NCBI RefSeq assembly: GCF_020852455.1
Contig: NZ_JADZAT010000024.1
Coordinates: 62,001-126,000, forward strand
DNA length: 64,000 nt
Direction of reading: 5' to 3'
Source of the DNA: Novosphingobium sp.
GTDB lineage: Bacteria; Pseudomonadota; Alphaproteobacteria; Sphingomonadales; Sphingomonadaceae
A model generated the notes under the pieces. That model made no database searches. It was not told the DNA's origin and saw only the letters and a list, made by a program, of their open reading frames with translations. The first letter of the stretch is position 1; the number at the start of each line of letters is the position of its first letter. Shown piece after piece: positions 26,249 to 36,299 of this stretch. A program made the translations under genes and the position numbers.

Positions 26249-26854
26249 GTGAGTGCCAAACCCGCCTTTACCCGCGCCGAGCCGGATGCGCGCAGGCTCA
26301 GTCTGATCGAGGCTTGCGCCCGCGTGCTGGCGCGCGACGGAGTGGCCGGAGTCAGCGTGCGAGCGATTGCACTGGAAGCCGGGGTTTCACCGGGGCTGGT
26401 CGGGCATTACTTTGCCGGGGTCGATGCGCTGGTCGCGGAAACCTATGCCCATGTTGAAGCGCAGGTCAGCGCGGCAATCGATGCCGCTCTGGCCCTGGCC
26501 GGGCCTGATCCGCGCGCGCGGCTGGACGCCTATGTTACCGCCAGCTTCCGCCCGCCGGTGGCGAGTGGTGAGCTGCTGGCGACCTGGATCGCGTTCTGGA
26601 GCCTGGTTCGTTCGCGCCCCGACATCGCCCGCCAGCATGACGAGCAGTACGCCTTTTTCCGCGCGCGGCTGGCCGGGCTGCTCGGCGATTGCGGAGTGCC
26701 CCAGGCGCAACTGCGCTATGCGGCGATCACGTTGACCGCGCTGATCGACGGATTGTGGCTTGAGCTGTGTCTCTCGCCCCAGGCCTTCAGCGCGGCAGAG
26801 GCGATCGAGATCGCCCAGGCCGCGCTTGATACCGTCATTTCGAAAGGTCGGTAA
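26249..26854 (+). CDS. TetR-family transcriptional regulator (BetI-like)
   Basis: This roughly 201-residue repressor has an N-terminal helix-turn-helix (RAIALEAGVSPGLVGHYFAG, near residues 45-64) and a helical ligand-binding part of the BetI C-terminal type. The start is uncertain: GTG 26249 is chosen because the frame upstream would cover the operator and the Rieske gene start. No clear ribosome site is seen. The gene likely represses itself and the divergent oxygenase. Its end overlaps the convergent M20 peptidase gene. Confidence 0.85.
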   Translation: MSAKPAFTRAEPDARRLSLIEACARVLARDGVAGVSVRAIALEAGVSPGLVGHYFAGVDALVAETYAHVEAQVSAAIDAALALAGPDPRARLDAYVTASFRPPVASGELLATWIAFWSLVRSRPDIARQHDEQYAFFRARLAGLLGDCGVPQAQLRYAAITLTALIDGLWLELCLSPQAFSAAEAIEIAQAALDTVISKGR

Positions 26855-28250
26855 TCAGGCTTAGGTAATAGGTCACCGCCGGGCCGAAGTTGAGCAGCGG
26901 GACGCGCTCGTCAAGCCCATGGGCGAAGCCCTCGCTATCCTTGCTGAACAGCGGACTCGCATTATAGGCCGGAACGCCCAGCGCCCGGTACCACATCGAA
27001 TCCGATGCACCCGACGCCTGGCTGGGGATCACCGGCAAGCCCGGATAGGACAGCCGCACCGCCTTTTCCGCCGCAGCGACAAAGTCCGGCCGCATTGGCG
27101 AGGCCGGGGACGATATCGAATCCTCGCCCGAAGTGGCGGTAACCTTGACGACCGGCATGCCGATCACCTGTTCCAGCTCCTGTCGGATTTCCTCGCGGCT
27201 GTGGCCGGGGAAGACCCGGCAATTGATATTGGCAGTGGCGCGCTGCGGCAGCGCGTTCTGGGCATGGCCGCCATTGACCATGGTCGCAACGCAGGTCGTG
27301 CTGACCTTGCCGACATAGGCCGGGTTGGCCCGCAGCACGGCAGCCGCCTCGGCGTCCTGGGGGTTTGCGGCAAAGGCGCGCATGGCCGCGGCGGTCTTGG
27401 GATCGGCTTCGAACTGGGCAGCGCGTTCGAAATAGGCCTTGGTGATCGCATTCTGCTCGGGCTTGAAGCGATAGGCACCCACCTTGCCGACGGCGGTGGC
27501 CAGCTGCACGATCGCGTTCTCGGGGCGCGGGGCGGAACTGTGCCCGCCCGGGTTGGTCACTTCCAGCTGATAGTCGTCATAGGTCTTTTCCGCGCCTTCC
27601 CAGGTCCAGTAGAGCGGCTTTGAGTTCGCCTCGTCCAAGGTGCCGCCGCCACCATCGACATTGACCACCAGTTCGGCATTCTTGAGCCGCTGGGCGATCA
27701 GCCGGCTGGTCTTCATCGTGGTTTCCTCATCGCCCGAAAACTGCAGCACGATGGTCCGGCGCGGCTTGTAGCCGCTCTTGCGCAAGGCGATCAGGCTGGC
27801 CGTGGCCAGCGCGACATCGACTTTCATGTCCTGCGATCCGCGCCCGAACAGATAGCCGTTTTCGACCACCGGAACGAAGGGATCGCGCTGCCAGTCCTCG
27901 CGCCGGGCTTCGACCACGTCGACATGGCCCGAGATCACCAGCGGCTTGAGCGCGGGGTCGCTGCCCGGCCAGGTCGCGATCAGGTAGGCGGTATCATCGA
28001 CCGGCACGATTTCAACGTCACCATCGGCCCAGCCGCCCTGCATCAGGTCACCCTTGACCACCCGCATCGCCTTGTCGGTCTGATTGCCGGGCCCGCGCAC
28101 CGAACGGATCGCGATCAGCCGCTTGGCCAGGTCCAGCGCATGGGCTTCGGCCGCCGGATTCCCCTTGGGCTTGGCGGGCCTGGCCACCAGTTGGGGAGCG
28201 GACAGGGCCAGGGCAAGGACAGCAGCAAGGGCAAGCGGGGTGCGGCGCAT
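26835..28250 (-). CDS. Secreted M20/M25/M40-family metallopeptidase
   Basis: This 471-residue zinc-dependent amidohydrolase or peptidase has a signal peptide (MRRTPLALAAVLALALSAPQ). Zinc-binding motifs are ISGHVDVVEA (His, Asp), GRGSQDMKVD (bridging Asp) and SGDEETT (catalytic Glu pair). The closing C-terminal His lies in FAHGLDERVP. It would work in the periplasm on dipeptides or N-acyl amino acids. Divergent from zwf. Confidence 0.9.
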   Translation of the reverse strand: MRRTPLALAAVLALALSAPQLVARPAKPKGNPAAEAHALDLAKRLIAIRSVRGPGNQTDKAMRVVKGDLMQGGWADGDVEIVPVDDTAYLIATWPGSDPALKPLVISGHVDVVEARREDWQRDPFVPVVENGYLFGRGSQDMKVDVALATASLIALRKSGYKPRRTIVLQFSGDEETTMKTSRLIAQRLKNAELVVNVDGGGGTLDEANSKPLYWTWEGAEKTYDDYQLEVTNPGGHSSAPRPENAIVQLATAVGKVGAYRFKPEQNAITKAYFERAAQFEADPKTAAAMRAFAANPQDAEAAAVLRANPAYVGKVSTTCVATMVNGGHAQNALPQRATANINCRVFPGHSREEIRQELEQVIGMPVVKVTATSGEDSISSPASPMRPDFVAAAEKAVRLSYPGLPVIPSQASGASDSMWYRALGVPAYNASPLFSKDSEGFAHGLDERVPLLNFGPAVTYYLSLITDLSK

Positions 28251-28438
28251 CGACGAATCTCCTTTGCCGTGGCTCTAACCGCTGGGCCGCGCCGCCGCCA
28301 GCCCCGCAGCACAATCGTATTCAGGCGGCTTCCGGCGCTTTGAATTGGAATGCGCTGGTCTGGCCTCCCCTGCCCCCGGCTGCTAGTCCTGCCTGGCCCG
28401 GATCGAGAGGAAATCCGAAGCGTAGGAGTATTGCGCGG

Positions 28439-29878
28439 ATGAGCTTTACCGCAGACCGGCTGTTGCTGTTCGGCGCCACGGGCGACCTGGCCCAGCGGAT
28501 GCTGCTGCCATCGCTGTGCGCCTTGCACGACGATCAACTGATCGCGCCCGACCTGCGGATCGTGGGCACCGCGCGCAGCGAATACGACGATGACAGCTAT
28601 CGCACCTTCGCCCGCGAGGCGCTGGAGAAATACCTGCCCGATTTCCGCAAGGGGGCGATCGACGGCTTTCTGCAGCGCCTGTCCTATCAGGTGCTCGACG
28701 CCACCCGGCCCGAAGACTTCGTCAGCCTGTCGGACGAGATCGGCACGATCGAGCGCGGCATGGCGATCTTCCTGTCAACCGCACCCAGCCTGTTCGAACC
28801 GACCATTGCCGGCCTGCGCCACGCCGGGCTGACCGGGGACAAGGTCCGGATCGGCCTGGAAAAGCCGCTGGGCACCTGCCTTGAATCGAGCCGCGAGATC
28901 AACGACGCGGTGGCCAGCGCCTTTCCGGAAGACCGGATCTTCCGGATCGACCACTATCTGGGCAAGGAAACCGTCCAGAACCTGCTGGCACTGCGCTTTG
29001 CCAACATCATGTTCGAACCGCTGTGGAACGCGGCGCATATCGATCATGTCCAGATCACCATCGCCGAAACTGTCGGGCTGGAAAGCCGCGCGGGATATTA
29101 TGACGGTGCCGGGGCGCTGCGCGACATGGTCCAGAACCACATGTTGCAGCTGCTCGCGCTGGTGGCGATGGAGCCGCCGGCCAATTACGATGCCACCGCG
29201 ATCCGCGATGAAAAGGTCAAGGTGCTGCGCGCGCTGCGGCTGATCGAAACCAGCGAGGCGGTGACTGGCCAGTACCGCAAGGGTGCGATCGATGGCCAGC
29301 CGGTACCGGGCTATGATGACGAGCTGGGCCGCGACAGCGACACCGAAACCTTCGTCGCGATCAAGGCCCACCTCGATAACTGGCGCTGGAAAGGCGTGCC
29401 GTTCTACCTGCGCACCGGCAAGCGCCTGCCCGAACGCAAGACCGAGATCGTGGTCAACTTCAAACGCGTGCCGCATTCGATCTTCGCCTCGCGCGGGGCG
29501 CTGACCCAGCCCAACGCGCTGGTGATCGGGATCCAGCCCGAAGAAAACGTCCGGCTGCAACTGATGGCCAAGGTGCCCGGGCTTGACCGCGAGGGGATCC
29601 GGCTGCGCTCGGTCCCGCTCAACATCACCATGCCCGATGCCTTTGCCGGTCCGAAAAAGCGGATCGCCTATGAACGGCTGCTGCTCGACCTGATCGAGGG
29701 CGACCAGACGCTGTTCGTCCGCCGCGACGAGGTGGAGGCGCAGTGGGACTGGATCGACGCGATCCGTGCCAGCTGGGCCCAGCACGGCGTCACGCCCAGG
29801 ACTTATACCGCTGGCAGCTGGGGGCCATCGGCCGCGATTGCCCTGGCCGAACGCGACGGGGTGACCTGGCATGAGTAA
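28439..29878 (+). CDS. zwf: Glucose-6-phosphate 1-dehydrogenase
   Basis: This 479-residue enzyme oxidises glucose-6-phosphate to 6-phosphogluconolactone and is the first enzyme of the Entner-Doudoroff route. It shows the NADP motif [21 protein letters not shown], and the active-site [22 protein letters not shown] 28439 follows an AGGAG ten bases upstream; the longer open frame is not supported. It leads an operon zwf-edd-glk-eda in which each gene overlaps the next by four to eight bases. No 6-phosphogluconolactonase gene is in the operon. Confidence 0.96.
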   Translation: MSFTADRLLLFGATGDLAQRMLLPSLCALHDDQLIAPDLRIVGTARSEYDDDSYRTFAREALEKYLPDFRKGAIDGFLQRLSYQVLDATRPEDFVSLSDEIGTIERGMAIFLSTAPSLFEPTIAGLRHAGLTGDKVRIGLEKPLGTCLESSREINDAVASAFPEDRIFRIDHYLGKETVQNLLALRFANIMFEPLWNAAHIDHVQITIAETVGLESRAGYYDGAGALRDMVQNHMLQLLALVAMEPPANYDATAIRDEKVKVLRALRLIETSEAVTGQYRKGAIDGQPVPGYDDELGRDSDTETFVAIKAHLDNWRWKGVPFYLRTGKRLPERKTEIVVNFKRVPHSIFASRGALTQPNALVIGIQPEENVRLQLMAKVPGLDREGIRLRSVPLNITMPDAFAGPKKRIAYERLLLDLIEGDQTLFVRRDEVEAQWDWIDAIRASWAQHGVTPRTYTAGSWGPSAAIALAERDGVTWHE

Positions 29879-31685
29879 GCTGCATCCCGTTCTGGAGCGC
29901 GTGACCCAGCGGATCATCGACAAGTCGAAAGACAGCCGCGGTCGCTATCTGGAACTGATCGAGCGCGAGGCCGAACGCTTTCCTAATCGCAATGCACTGT
30001 CTTGCAGCAACCTGGCCCACGGGTTTGCCGCCGCGCTGGATGACAAGGCCGCGATCAAGAGCGGTCGCGGTCCCAACCTGGCGATCGTCACCGCCTACAA
30101 CGACATGCTGTCGGCGCATCAGCCCTATGGCCGCTATCCCGAAGCGATGAAGCTCTATGCCCGCGAAGTGGGAGCCACCGCGCAGGTTGCGGGCGGGGTT
30201 CCGGCGATGTGCGACGGGGTGACGCAGGGGCAGGACGGCATGGAACTGTCGCTGTTCAGCCGCGATGTGATTGCCATGTCCACCGCGATTGCGATGAGCC
30301 ATGCGATGTTCGATGGCATGGCCTTGCTGGGGATCTGCGACAAGATCGTCCCCGGGCTGGTGATCGGCGCGCTGCGCTTTGGTCACCTGCCGGCGGTGTT
30401 CGTGCCGTCCGGGCCGATGCCGTCGGGCCTGGCCAACAAGGACAAGCAGAAGGTCCGCCAGCTTTATGCCGAAGGCAAGGCCAGCCGCGCCGACCTGCTG
30501 GAAAGCGAAAGCGCCAGCTATCACAGCCCGGGCACCTGCACCTTCTATGGCACCGCCAATTCCAACCAGATGATGATGGAAATGATGGGGCTGCACGTGC
30601 CGGGGGCGGCCTTCGTTCCGCCGGGCACGCCGCTGCGCTCGGCCCTGACCCGCCAGGCCGTGCACCGCCTGGCCGAACTGGGCCGCGAAGGAGCGGACTT
30701 TCGCCCGATGGGCCGCCTGGTCGATGAAAAGGCAGTGGTCAACGCGGTGGTCGGCCTGCTGGCCACCGGCGGTTCGACCAACCATGCAATCCACCTGCCA
30801 GCCATGGCGCGGGCGGCGGGGATCCGGCTTGACTGGCAGGACATCGACGAGCTGTCAGCCGTGGTCCCGCTGATCGCGCGGGTCTATCCCAACGGCGCGG
30901 CCGATGTGAACCACTTCCACGCCGCTGGCGGGATGGGCTTCGTGGTGCGCGAACTGCTCGACGCCGGGCTGGCACATGATGACCTGCTGACCGTCGCCGC
31001 AGGCGGGATGCGCGCCTATGCGCAGGAACCGGTGCTTGATGGTGAGACGCTCGCCTGGCGGCCGGTCCCGCTGGAAAGCGGCGATCCCGCGATCCTGGCC
31101 CCGGTAGCCACGCCGTTCCAGGGCGATGGCGGGATGCGGCTGGTGCAGGGCAACCTGGGCCGCGGCACGTTCAAGACCAGCGCGGTCGAAGCCGAACGCT
31201 GGACGATCGAGGCGCCGTGCCGGGTCTTTTCCAGCCAGGAAGCGGTGCAGGCCGCCTTCAAGGCGGGTGAGCTTGATCGCGATTGTATCGTGGTGGTCCG
31301 CTTCCAGGGTCCGCGCGCCAACGGCATGCCCGAACTGCACAAGCTGACCCCGCCGCTGGGCGTGCTGCAGGACCGGGGCTTCAAGGTCGCGCTGGTCACC
31401 GACGGGCGGATGAGCGGCGCGAGCGGCAAGGTCCCGGCCGCGATCCACGTCACCCCCGAAGCGCTGGGCGGCGGCCCGCTGGCGCTGCTGCGCGATGGTG
31501 ATGTGATCCGGCTGTGCGGCCATTCGGGCAGCCTTGAAGTGCTGGCCGACCTGGCCGGGCGTGAGCCAGCCGCAGCGCCAACCGCGCCGATGGGGATGGG
31601 CCGCGAGCTGTTTGCGATGATGCGCCACTACGCCGACAGCGCCGAACAGGGCGGATCGGCAATGCTGGCAGAGGGAGCGCTATGA
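29871..31685 (+). CDS. edd: Phosphogluconate dehydratase
   Basis: This 604-residue [4Fe-4S] dehydratase converts 6-phosphogluconate to 2-keto-3-deoxy-6-phosphogluconate. [29 protein letters not shown] and [16 protein letters not shown] are hallmarks of the Edd branch of the IlvD/Edd family, with Cys residues in the first two motifs suited to the cluster. It overlaps zwf by eight bases and glk by four. Confidence 0.96.
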   Translation: MSKLHPVLERVTQRIIDKSKDSRGRYLELIEREAERFPNRNALSCSNLAHGFAAALDDKAAIKSGRGPNLAIVTAYNDMLSAHQPYGRYPEAMKLYAREVGATAQVAGGVPAMCDGVTQGQDGMELSLFSRDVIAMSTAIAMSHAMFDGMALLGICDKIVPGLVIGALRFGHLPAVFVPSGPMPSGLANKDKQKVRQLYAEGKASRADLLESESASYHSPGTCTFYGTANSNQMMMEMMGLHVPGAAFVPPGTPLRSALTRQAVHRLAELGREGADFRPMGRLVDEKAVVNAVVGLLATGGSTNHAIHLPAMARAAGIRLDWQDIDELSAVVPLIARVYPNGAADVNHFHAAGGMGFVVRELLDAGLAHDDLLTVAAGGMRAYAQEPVLDGETLAWRPVPLESGDPAILAPVATPFQGDGGMRLVQGNLGRGTFKTSAVEAERWTIEAPCRVFSSQEAVQAAFKAGELDRDCIVVVRFQGPRANGMPELHKLTPPLGVLQDRGFKVALVTDGRMSGASGKVPAAIHVTPEALGGGPLALLRDGDVIRLCGHSGSLEVLADLAGREPAAAPTAPMGMGRELFAMMRHYADSAEQGGSAMLAEGAL

Positions 31686-32656
31686 CCGAGATTGTCACTG
31701 TCGATATCGGCGGCACGCATGCCCGCTTTGCACTGGCCCGGATCGCTGCCGATGGCAGCATCGAACTGGACGAACCGGCAACGCTGCACACCAGCGATCA
31801 CGCCAGTTTCCAGACCGCCTGGGAAGACTTCGCACGAATGCAGGGCGGCAAGCTGCCCGGCGCAGTAGCGATTGCCATTGCCGGGCCGGTGGGCGGTGAA
31901 GTGATCCGCTTCACCAACAACCCCTGGGTGATCCGCCCGGCGCTGATCCCGGAAAAGCTGGGCGCTGACCGCTATTCCGTAATCAACGATTTCGGTGCGG
32001 TCGGGCATGCCGTGGCTTGCGCCGATGACAGCCATTTCATCCACCTGGCCGGGCCCGACCAGCCGCTGCCGGCCAGCGGGACGATCTCGATCGTCGGGCC
32101 GGGCACCGGGCTGGGCGTGGCGCATATCTGGCGCAGCGGACTGGGTGACTACCGCGTCCAGGCGACCGAAGGCGGCCATGTCGATTTCGCCCCGGTGGAC
32201 AGCATCGAGGACGCGATCCTGGCACGGCTGCGCCAGCGCTATCGCCGGGTCTCGGTCGAACGCGTGGTTTCGGGCCCGGGGCTGGTCGATATCCATGAAG
32301 CGCTGGCCGCGATGGAAGGTCGTGCGATCCAGCCGGTCGATGACCGTACGCTGTGGGGGCTTGGCACTTCGGGCGAAGACAGCCTGGCCGCTGCTGCGGT
32401 TGACCGGTTCTGCCTTTCGCTCGGCTCGTTCGCGGGTGACGCCGCACTGGCCCAGGGCGCGTCGGGCGTGGTGATCGCCGGCGGACTGGGCCTGCGGATC
32501 AAGGATACTTTGCTGCGGTCAGGCTTTGCCACCCGGTTCACCGCCAAGGGCCGCTTTGCCGAACTGATGGGCGCACTGCCGGTCAAGCTGATCACCCATC
32601 CCCAGCCCGGCCTGTTTGGCGCCGCGGCCGCCTTTGCCAAGGAGCACCTTTCGTGA
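31682..32656 (+). CDS. glk: Glucokinase
   Basis: This 324-residue sugar kinase phosphorylates glucose with ATP to feed zwf. It carries the phosphate-binding [13 protein letters not shown] at the N-terminus, [12 protein letters not shown] with the catalytic Asp, and [13 protein letters not shown]. The family is the bacterial Glk (PF02685-type) rather than the ROK type. Its start overlaps the edd stop (ATGA), and its stop overlaps eda (GTGA). Confidence 0.95.
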   Translation: MTEIVTVDIGGTHARFALARIAADGSIELDEPATLHTSDHASFQTAWEDFARMQGGKLPGAVAIAIAGPVGGEVIRFTNNPWVIRPALIPEKLGADRYSVINDFGAVGHAVACADDSHFIHLAGPDQPLPASGTISIVGPGTGLGVAHIWRSGLGDYRVQATEGGHVDFAPVDSIEDAILARLRQRYRRVSVERVVSGPGLVDIHEALAAMEGRAIQPVDDRTLWGLGTSGEDSLAAAAVDRFCLSLGSFAGDAALAQGASGVVIAGGLGLRIKDTLLRSGFATRFTAKGRFAELMGALPVKLITHPQPGLFGAAAAFAKEHLS

Positions 32657-33267
32657 GCCCTATCGAAACGATCATGCGCACGGCCCCGGTGATCCCGGTC
32701 TTGGTGATCGATGAAGTCCGCTATGCCGCGGCGATTGCCGAAGCCCTGGTCAAGGGCGGGCTAAGGGTGCTCGAAGTGACGCTGCGCACCGCCGATGCGC
32801 TCGATGTGATCCGCGAGATGAAGCAGGTCCCCGGCGCGATTGTCGGAGCGGGAACGGTGCTCAACGAACATGCGCTGGAAGACGCGCTCGAGGCCGGCAG
32901 CGAATTCATCGTCTCGCCGGGCCTGACCGAGAGTCTCGCAAAGGCCGCGCTGTCGGCCAAGGCGCCCTACCTTCCCGGCATCGCCACCTCGTCCGACGTG
33001 ATGCGCGGGCTGGATCTGGGGATCGACCGGTTCAAGTTCTTCCCGGCCGAAGCCAATGGCGGGATCCCGGCGCTGAAAGCAATCGCCGCGCCGTTCGGCA
33101 TGGCCCGGTTCTGCCCGACCGGCGGAATCACCCAGACCAGTGCGCCAGACTGGCTGGCGCTCGATCCGGTGCTGTGCTGCGGCGGATCGTGGCTGGTGCC
33201 CAAGGGTGTGCCCGATCTGGCAGCCATCGAAGCCGCCGCCCGCGCTGCGGCAATGCTGGCAAAATAG
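32653..33267 (+). CDS. eda: 2-keto-3-deoxy-6-phosphogluconate aldolase
   Basis: This 204-residue class I aldolase splits KDPG to pyruvate and glyceraldehyde-3-phosphate, completing the Entner-Doudoroff route. It shows EVTLRT (catalytic Glu) and RFKFFPAEANGG, with the Schiff-base Lys in FKFFPAE. GTG 32653 is the start, overlapping the glk stop. It is the last gene of the operon; a REP-like palindrome follows. Confidence 0.95.
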   Translation: MSPIETIMRTAPVIPVLVIDEVRYAAAIAEALVKGGLRVLEVTLRTADALDVIREMKQVPGAIVGAGTVLNEHALEDALEAGSEFIVSPGLTESLAKAALSAKAPYLPGIATSSDVMRGLDLGIDRFKFFPAEANGGIPALKAIAAPFGMARFCPTGGITQTSAPDWLALDPVLCCGGSWLVPKGVPDLAAIEAAARAAAMLAK

Positions 33268-33285
33268 CATTGCCGCCCCCCTCCA

Positions 33286-33375
33286 CCGTTCGTGCTGAGC
33301 TTGTCGAAGCACCGTCCTGTTCTTCTGCAATGCGGCAAAGAAAGTACGGCCCTTCGACAAGCTCAGGGCGAACGG
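33286..33375. repeat. REP-like imperfect palindrome, copy 2
   Basis: The left arm (33286-33311, core CTGAGCTTGTCGAAG) and right arm (33350-33375, core CTTCGACAAGCTCAG) pair over 26 bases with four mismatches around a 38-base centre. It fills the gap between eda and the ppc-like gene. Its arms follow the same CGTnC-n-TGCTGA-RCTTGT-n-AGCA plan as 2911-3000. Such elements can protect or terminate transcripts, which would fit the end of the operon. Confidence 0.8.
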
Positions 33376-33400
33376 AATTGGGGTTTGAGATGGAACTGCC

Positions 33401-36172
33401 ATGATCTTGCTGACCGAACTCGATGCCCGGCTTGAAGCGCTCCACGCGCGCACCGTGGAAACTCCGCTGTTCAACCCGGTGTTCCAGCTTAGTCTGGAAC
33501 TTTCGCGGCGGATCGAAAGCGGTGCGCTGCCGCTGGCCGAAGTCGCTGAACTGGTGGCCGAACTGGAATGCGAAGGGCTGCAGGCGCGCGCCGCAAAGCT
33601 CAACCAGCTGCTCGCCCCGCTCGATCCGGCCCAGAACCTTGCCCGACTGGCCGCCCCAGACGAGACGGAGGATTTCGCGACCTTTGCCGCGCGCTGGCGC
33701 CATCCGCTGCTCCATGTGGTGTTCACCGCGCATCCCACCTTCCTGCTCAGCCACCGCCAGAGCGAGGCTGTTGCCCGCTCCGCCAGCGCCGGCAAGATCG
33801 ACGCACAAAGCGCCTGCGTTGCCCCGCATGACCGCGATGCGATCACGCTGGATAGCGAGCATGCCGATGCCATGGCGGCGTTGGCCCGGGCTCAGACCGC
33901 GCGCGACGCGATGGTCCGCCAGCTGCTGGGCCAGGCGCGCGCACGCTGGCCCGACCAGTGGCGCCAGCTTGCCCCCATGCCGCTACGCTTCGCCAGTTGG
34001 GTGGGGTACGACATGGACGGGCGCACCGATATCTCGTGGGCAACCTCGCTGCGCTACCGCCTGGCGGAGAAGGCCGAACGGCTGAGCTCCTATGCCGCAT
34101 TGCTGAGCGCGGTTGCGCCGCAGCTGGCCGCCCGGCTGGAGCGCGCGCAGGCCTATGCCGCGGCCATGTCGGCACGGTTCGGGCAGGATCTTTCAGCTCC
34201 CGCCGCGCTGTCCGAAGTCGCCAATGCGCTGACTGCCGACCATCCAGACAAGCTGACCAGCCTTTCGGCCGTGATCTCCGAACTGGAACACGAAGCCGCC
34301 CAGGCCGGCGATACCGAAGCTGAAACCTTGCTGACCGTCGCCGCAGCGATGCGCGCGGATGGCCTTGGCATGGGCTGGATCCATTTCCGGGTGAACAGCT
34401 CGCAGCTCCAGAATGCGATCCGCCGCCGGATCGATCCGGCTGGCAAACTGGATCTCGCCAGCCAGGCTGCGCTGGTACGGATGCGCGAATTGCTGGCCGA
34501 GGCCAAGCCGCTGCGCAGCAACTTCGCCGCGCTGGCGATCGAGAATTCGACTGCGGTGCGCCAGTTCCTGGCCATGGCGCAGATCCTCCACCACGTCGAT
34601 GCCGATGCGCCGATCCGGATGCTGGTGGCCGAATGCGAACAGCCGACCACCGTCCTGGCCGCGCTCTATTTCGCCAAGCTGTTCGGGATTGCCGACAAGG
34701 TCGATGTCTCGCCGCTGTTTGAAACCGAAAGCGCGCTGGAGCACGGCGGGCGGTTCCTCGACGCGCTGCTCGCCGAGGAAGCCTATCGCGACTATGCCAA
34801 GGTGCGCGGGCGGGTTTCGGTGCAAACCGGGTTTTCCGATGCCGGGCGCTTCGTCGGGCAGATCCCGGCGGCGCTGGCGATCGAGCGGCTGCAAGGACGG
34901 CTGAGCGAGGCGATGGCCGCCAATGGCCTGACCCATGTTGCGGCGCTGGTGTTCAACACCCACGGCGAAAGCATGGGGCGCGGTGCGCACCCCTCCAGCT
35001 TTGCCGACCGGGTCGAATGGCCGCTGTCGCCATGGGCGCGGCGGCGGTTCGTGCGCGCGGGGATCCGACTGGAACCCGAGGTCAGCTTTCAGGGCGGTGA
35101 TGGCTACCTGTTTTTCGGTACGCCTGAACTGGCGCTCGCCACCCTCACCCGCTTTGCCGAGGCGCGCCCGGCCGAGGCCGATCCCAATGCGCCGACCGAC
35201 CCATTCTATCGCCGCACCGACCTCAGCCTCGATTTCTACCGCGCGATCCGCCGCTTTCAGGCCGCGCAGCTGACCAGCCGGACCTATCCGCGTGCGGTCA
35301 CCGCATTCGGGCTCGGCCTGCTCAACGACACCGGCAGCCGCAAGAGCCGCCGCCAGAGCGACCTCGCCGCCGACCGCGAAATGAGCCTGCGCCAGATCCG
35401 CGCAATCCCGCACAATGCGGTGCTGCAGCAGCTGGGCTATCCGGTGAACGTGATCGCCGGGTTCGGCACCGCGGCGGAAGGCAATTACGAGGCGCTGGCC
35501 GAGCTGCTGCGCGACAGCGACCGGGGCCGCCAGCTGGTCCGCCTGGTTCGCGCCGCCAATGCGCTGGCCAGCATCAAGACCGTTGCCGCCTTTGGCGAGC
35601 TGTTCAATTCGGCCTATTGGGCCAGCCGTCCCTATCGCGGGGATGAGCAGCAGGTGTCCGATGCCTGCCTGGCGCTGGCCGAATACCTCACCACCGACGA
35701 TCGCACCGGGGTATTCCGCCGGATGGCCTCGCGGCTGCGGGTCGATGCGCTTAAGCTGCACCGGCTGCTGGACCTAATCCCCGACGAGGCGCCGCTTGAA
35801 GGGCGCGAGCATACCCGGCGCATGCTGGGCGTGCTGCAGGCGCTGCGGCTGGCGCTGTTCCAGCACATGTTCCTGAAAGCCGTCTCGGTCCCGGCCTTCA
35901 GCCGCGCCAACGACATCGCCCGCGAGGACGTGCTGGAGATGGTCTTCACCCTGCGGATCGAGGAAGCGCTGGCCCAGCTGCGCCGGGCCTTCCCGGTCAG
36001 CTTCCCGGGGCTGGGCGATTTCACCGTCAGCGAGCCCAGCGATTATCCCGATGAAGCGGCGGTCGGTTATGAGGCAATCCACCGCGATTTCATCGACCCG
36101 ATCGAGGCAGCGCAGGCGCTCTCGCTCAGGATCACCACGACGATCGCCAACCTGTTCGGCGCGCACGGCTGA
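33401..36172 (+). CDS. Divergent phosphoenolpyruvate carboxylase-like protein
   Basis: This 923-residue protein follows the PEP carboxylase plan: VFTAHPT near residue 107 matches the family TAHPT catalytic His motif. Other signatures are altered. The GYSDSxKDxG region reads TGFSDAGRFVG near 476, the HGRGGxxGRGGGP loop reads NTHGESMGRGAHPS near 519, the WTQxR region reads AIPHNAVLQQLGYP near 667, and the C-terminus ends in GAHG instead of MRNTG. Active-site Arg and Lys residues seem absent or shifted. It may be a low-activity or repurposed relative. It lies behind the Entner-Doudoroff operon, separated by the palindromic repeat, which fits a role near the PEP/pyruvate node. I align by eye only. 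Confidence 0.6.
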   Translation: MILLTELDARLEALHARTVETPLFNPVFQLSLELSRRIESGALPLAEVAELVAELECEGLQARAAKLNQLLAPLDPAQNLARLAAPDETEDFATFAARWRHPLLHVVFTAHPTFLLSHRQSEAVARSASAGKIDAQSACVAPHDRDAITLDSEHADAMAALARAQTARDAMVRQLLGQARARWPDQWRQLAPMPLRFASWVGYDMDGRTDISWATSLRYRLAEKAERLSSYAALLSAVAPQLAARLERAQAYAAAMSARFGQDLSAPAALSEVANALTADHPDKLTSLSAVISELEHEAAQAGDTEAETLLTVAAAMRADGLGMGWIHFRVNSSQLQNAIRRRIDPAGKLDLASQAALVRMRELLAEAKPLRSNFAALAIENSTAVRQFLAMAQILHHVDADAPIRMLVAECEQPTTVLAALYFAKLFGIADKVDVSPLFETESALEHGGRFLDALLAEEAYRDYAKVRGRVSVQTGFSDAGRFVGQIPAALAIERLQGRLSEAMAANGLTHVAALVFNTHGESMGRGAHPSSFADRVEWPLSPWARRRFVRAGIRLEPEVSFQGGDGYLFFGTPELALATLTRFAEARPAEADPNAPTDPFYRRTDLSLDFYRAIRRFQAAQLTSRTYPRAVTAFGLGLLNDTGSRKSRRQSDLAADREMSLRQIRAIPHNAVLQQLGYPVNVIAGFGTAAEGNYEALAELLRDSDRGRQLVRLVRAANALASIKTVAAFGELFNSAYWASRPYRGDEQQVSDACLALAEYLTTDDRTGVFRRMASRLRVDALKLHRLLDLIPDEAPLEGREHTRRMLGVLQALRLALFQHMFLKAVSVPAFSRANDIAREDVLEMVFTLRIEEALAQLRRAFPVSFPGLGDFTVSEPSDYPDEAAVGYEAIHRDFIDPIEAAQALSLRITTTIANLFGAHG

Positions 36173-36299
36173 TCTCGCCGAATTAACCTTTCTGCGCTAG
36201 GCAGTCCCAAGCCGGAACGCGCCGTGTGCACGGCTGGCAAGTGCCATGCCGACCTGCCATGGCAGAATGAATTGCAATTCGCGTCAGAGAGTTACGTCG

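Noticed and set aside
34193..35761. Long open frame (522 codons) antisense to the ppc-like gene
   Set aside because: It lies inside a real gene and shows no recognisable domain or ribosome site.
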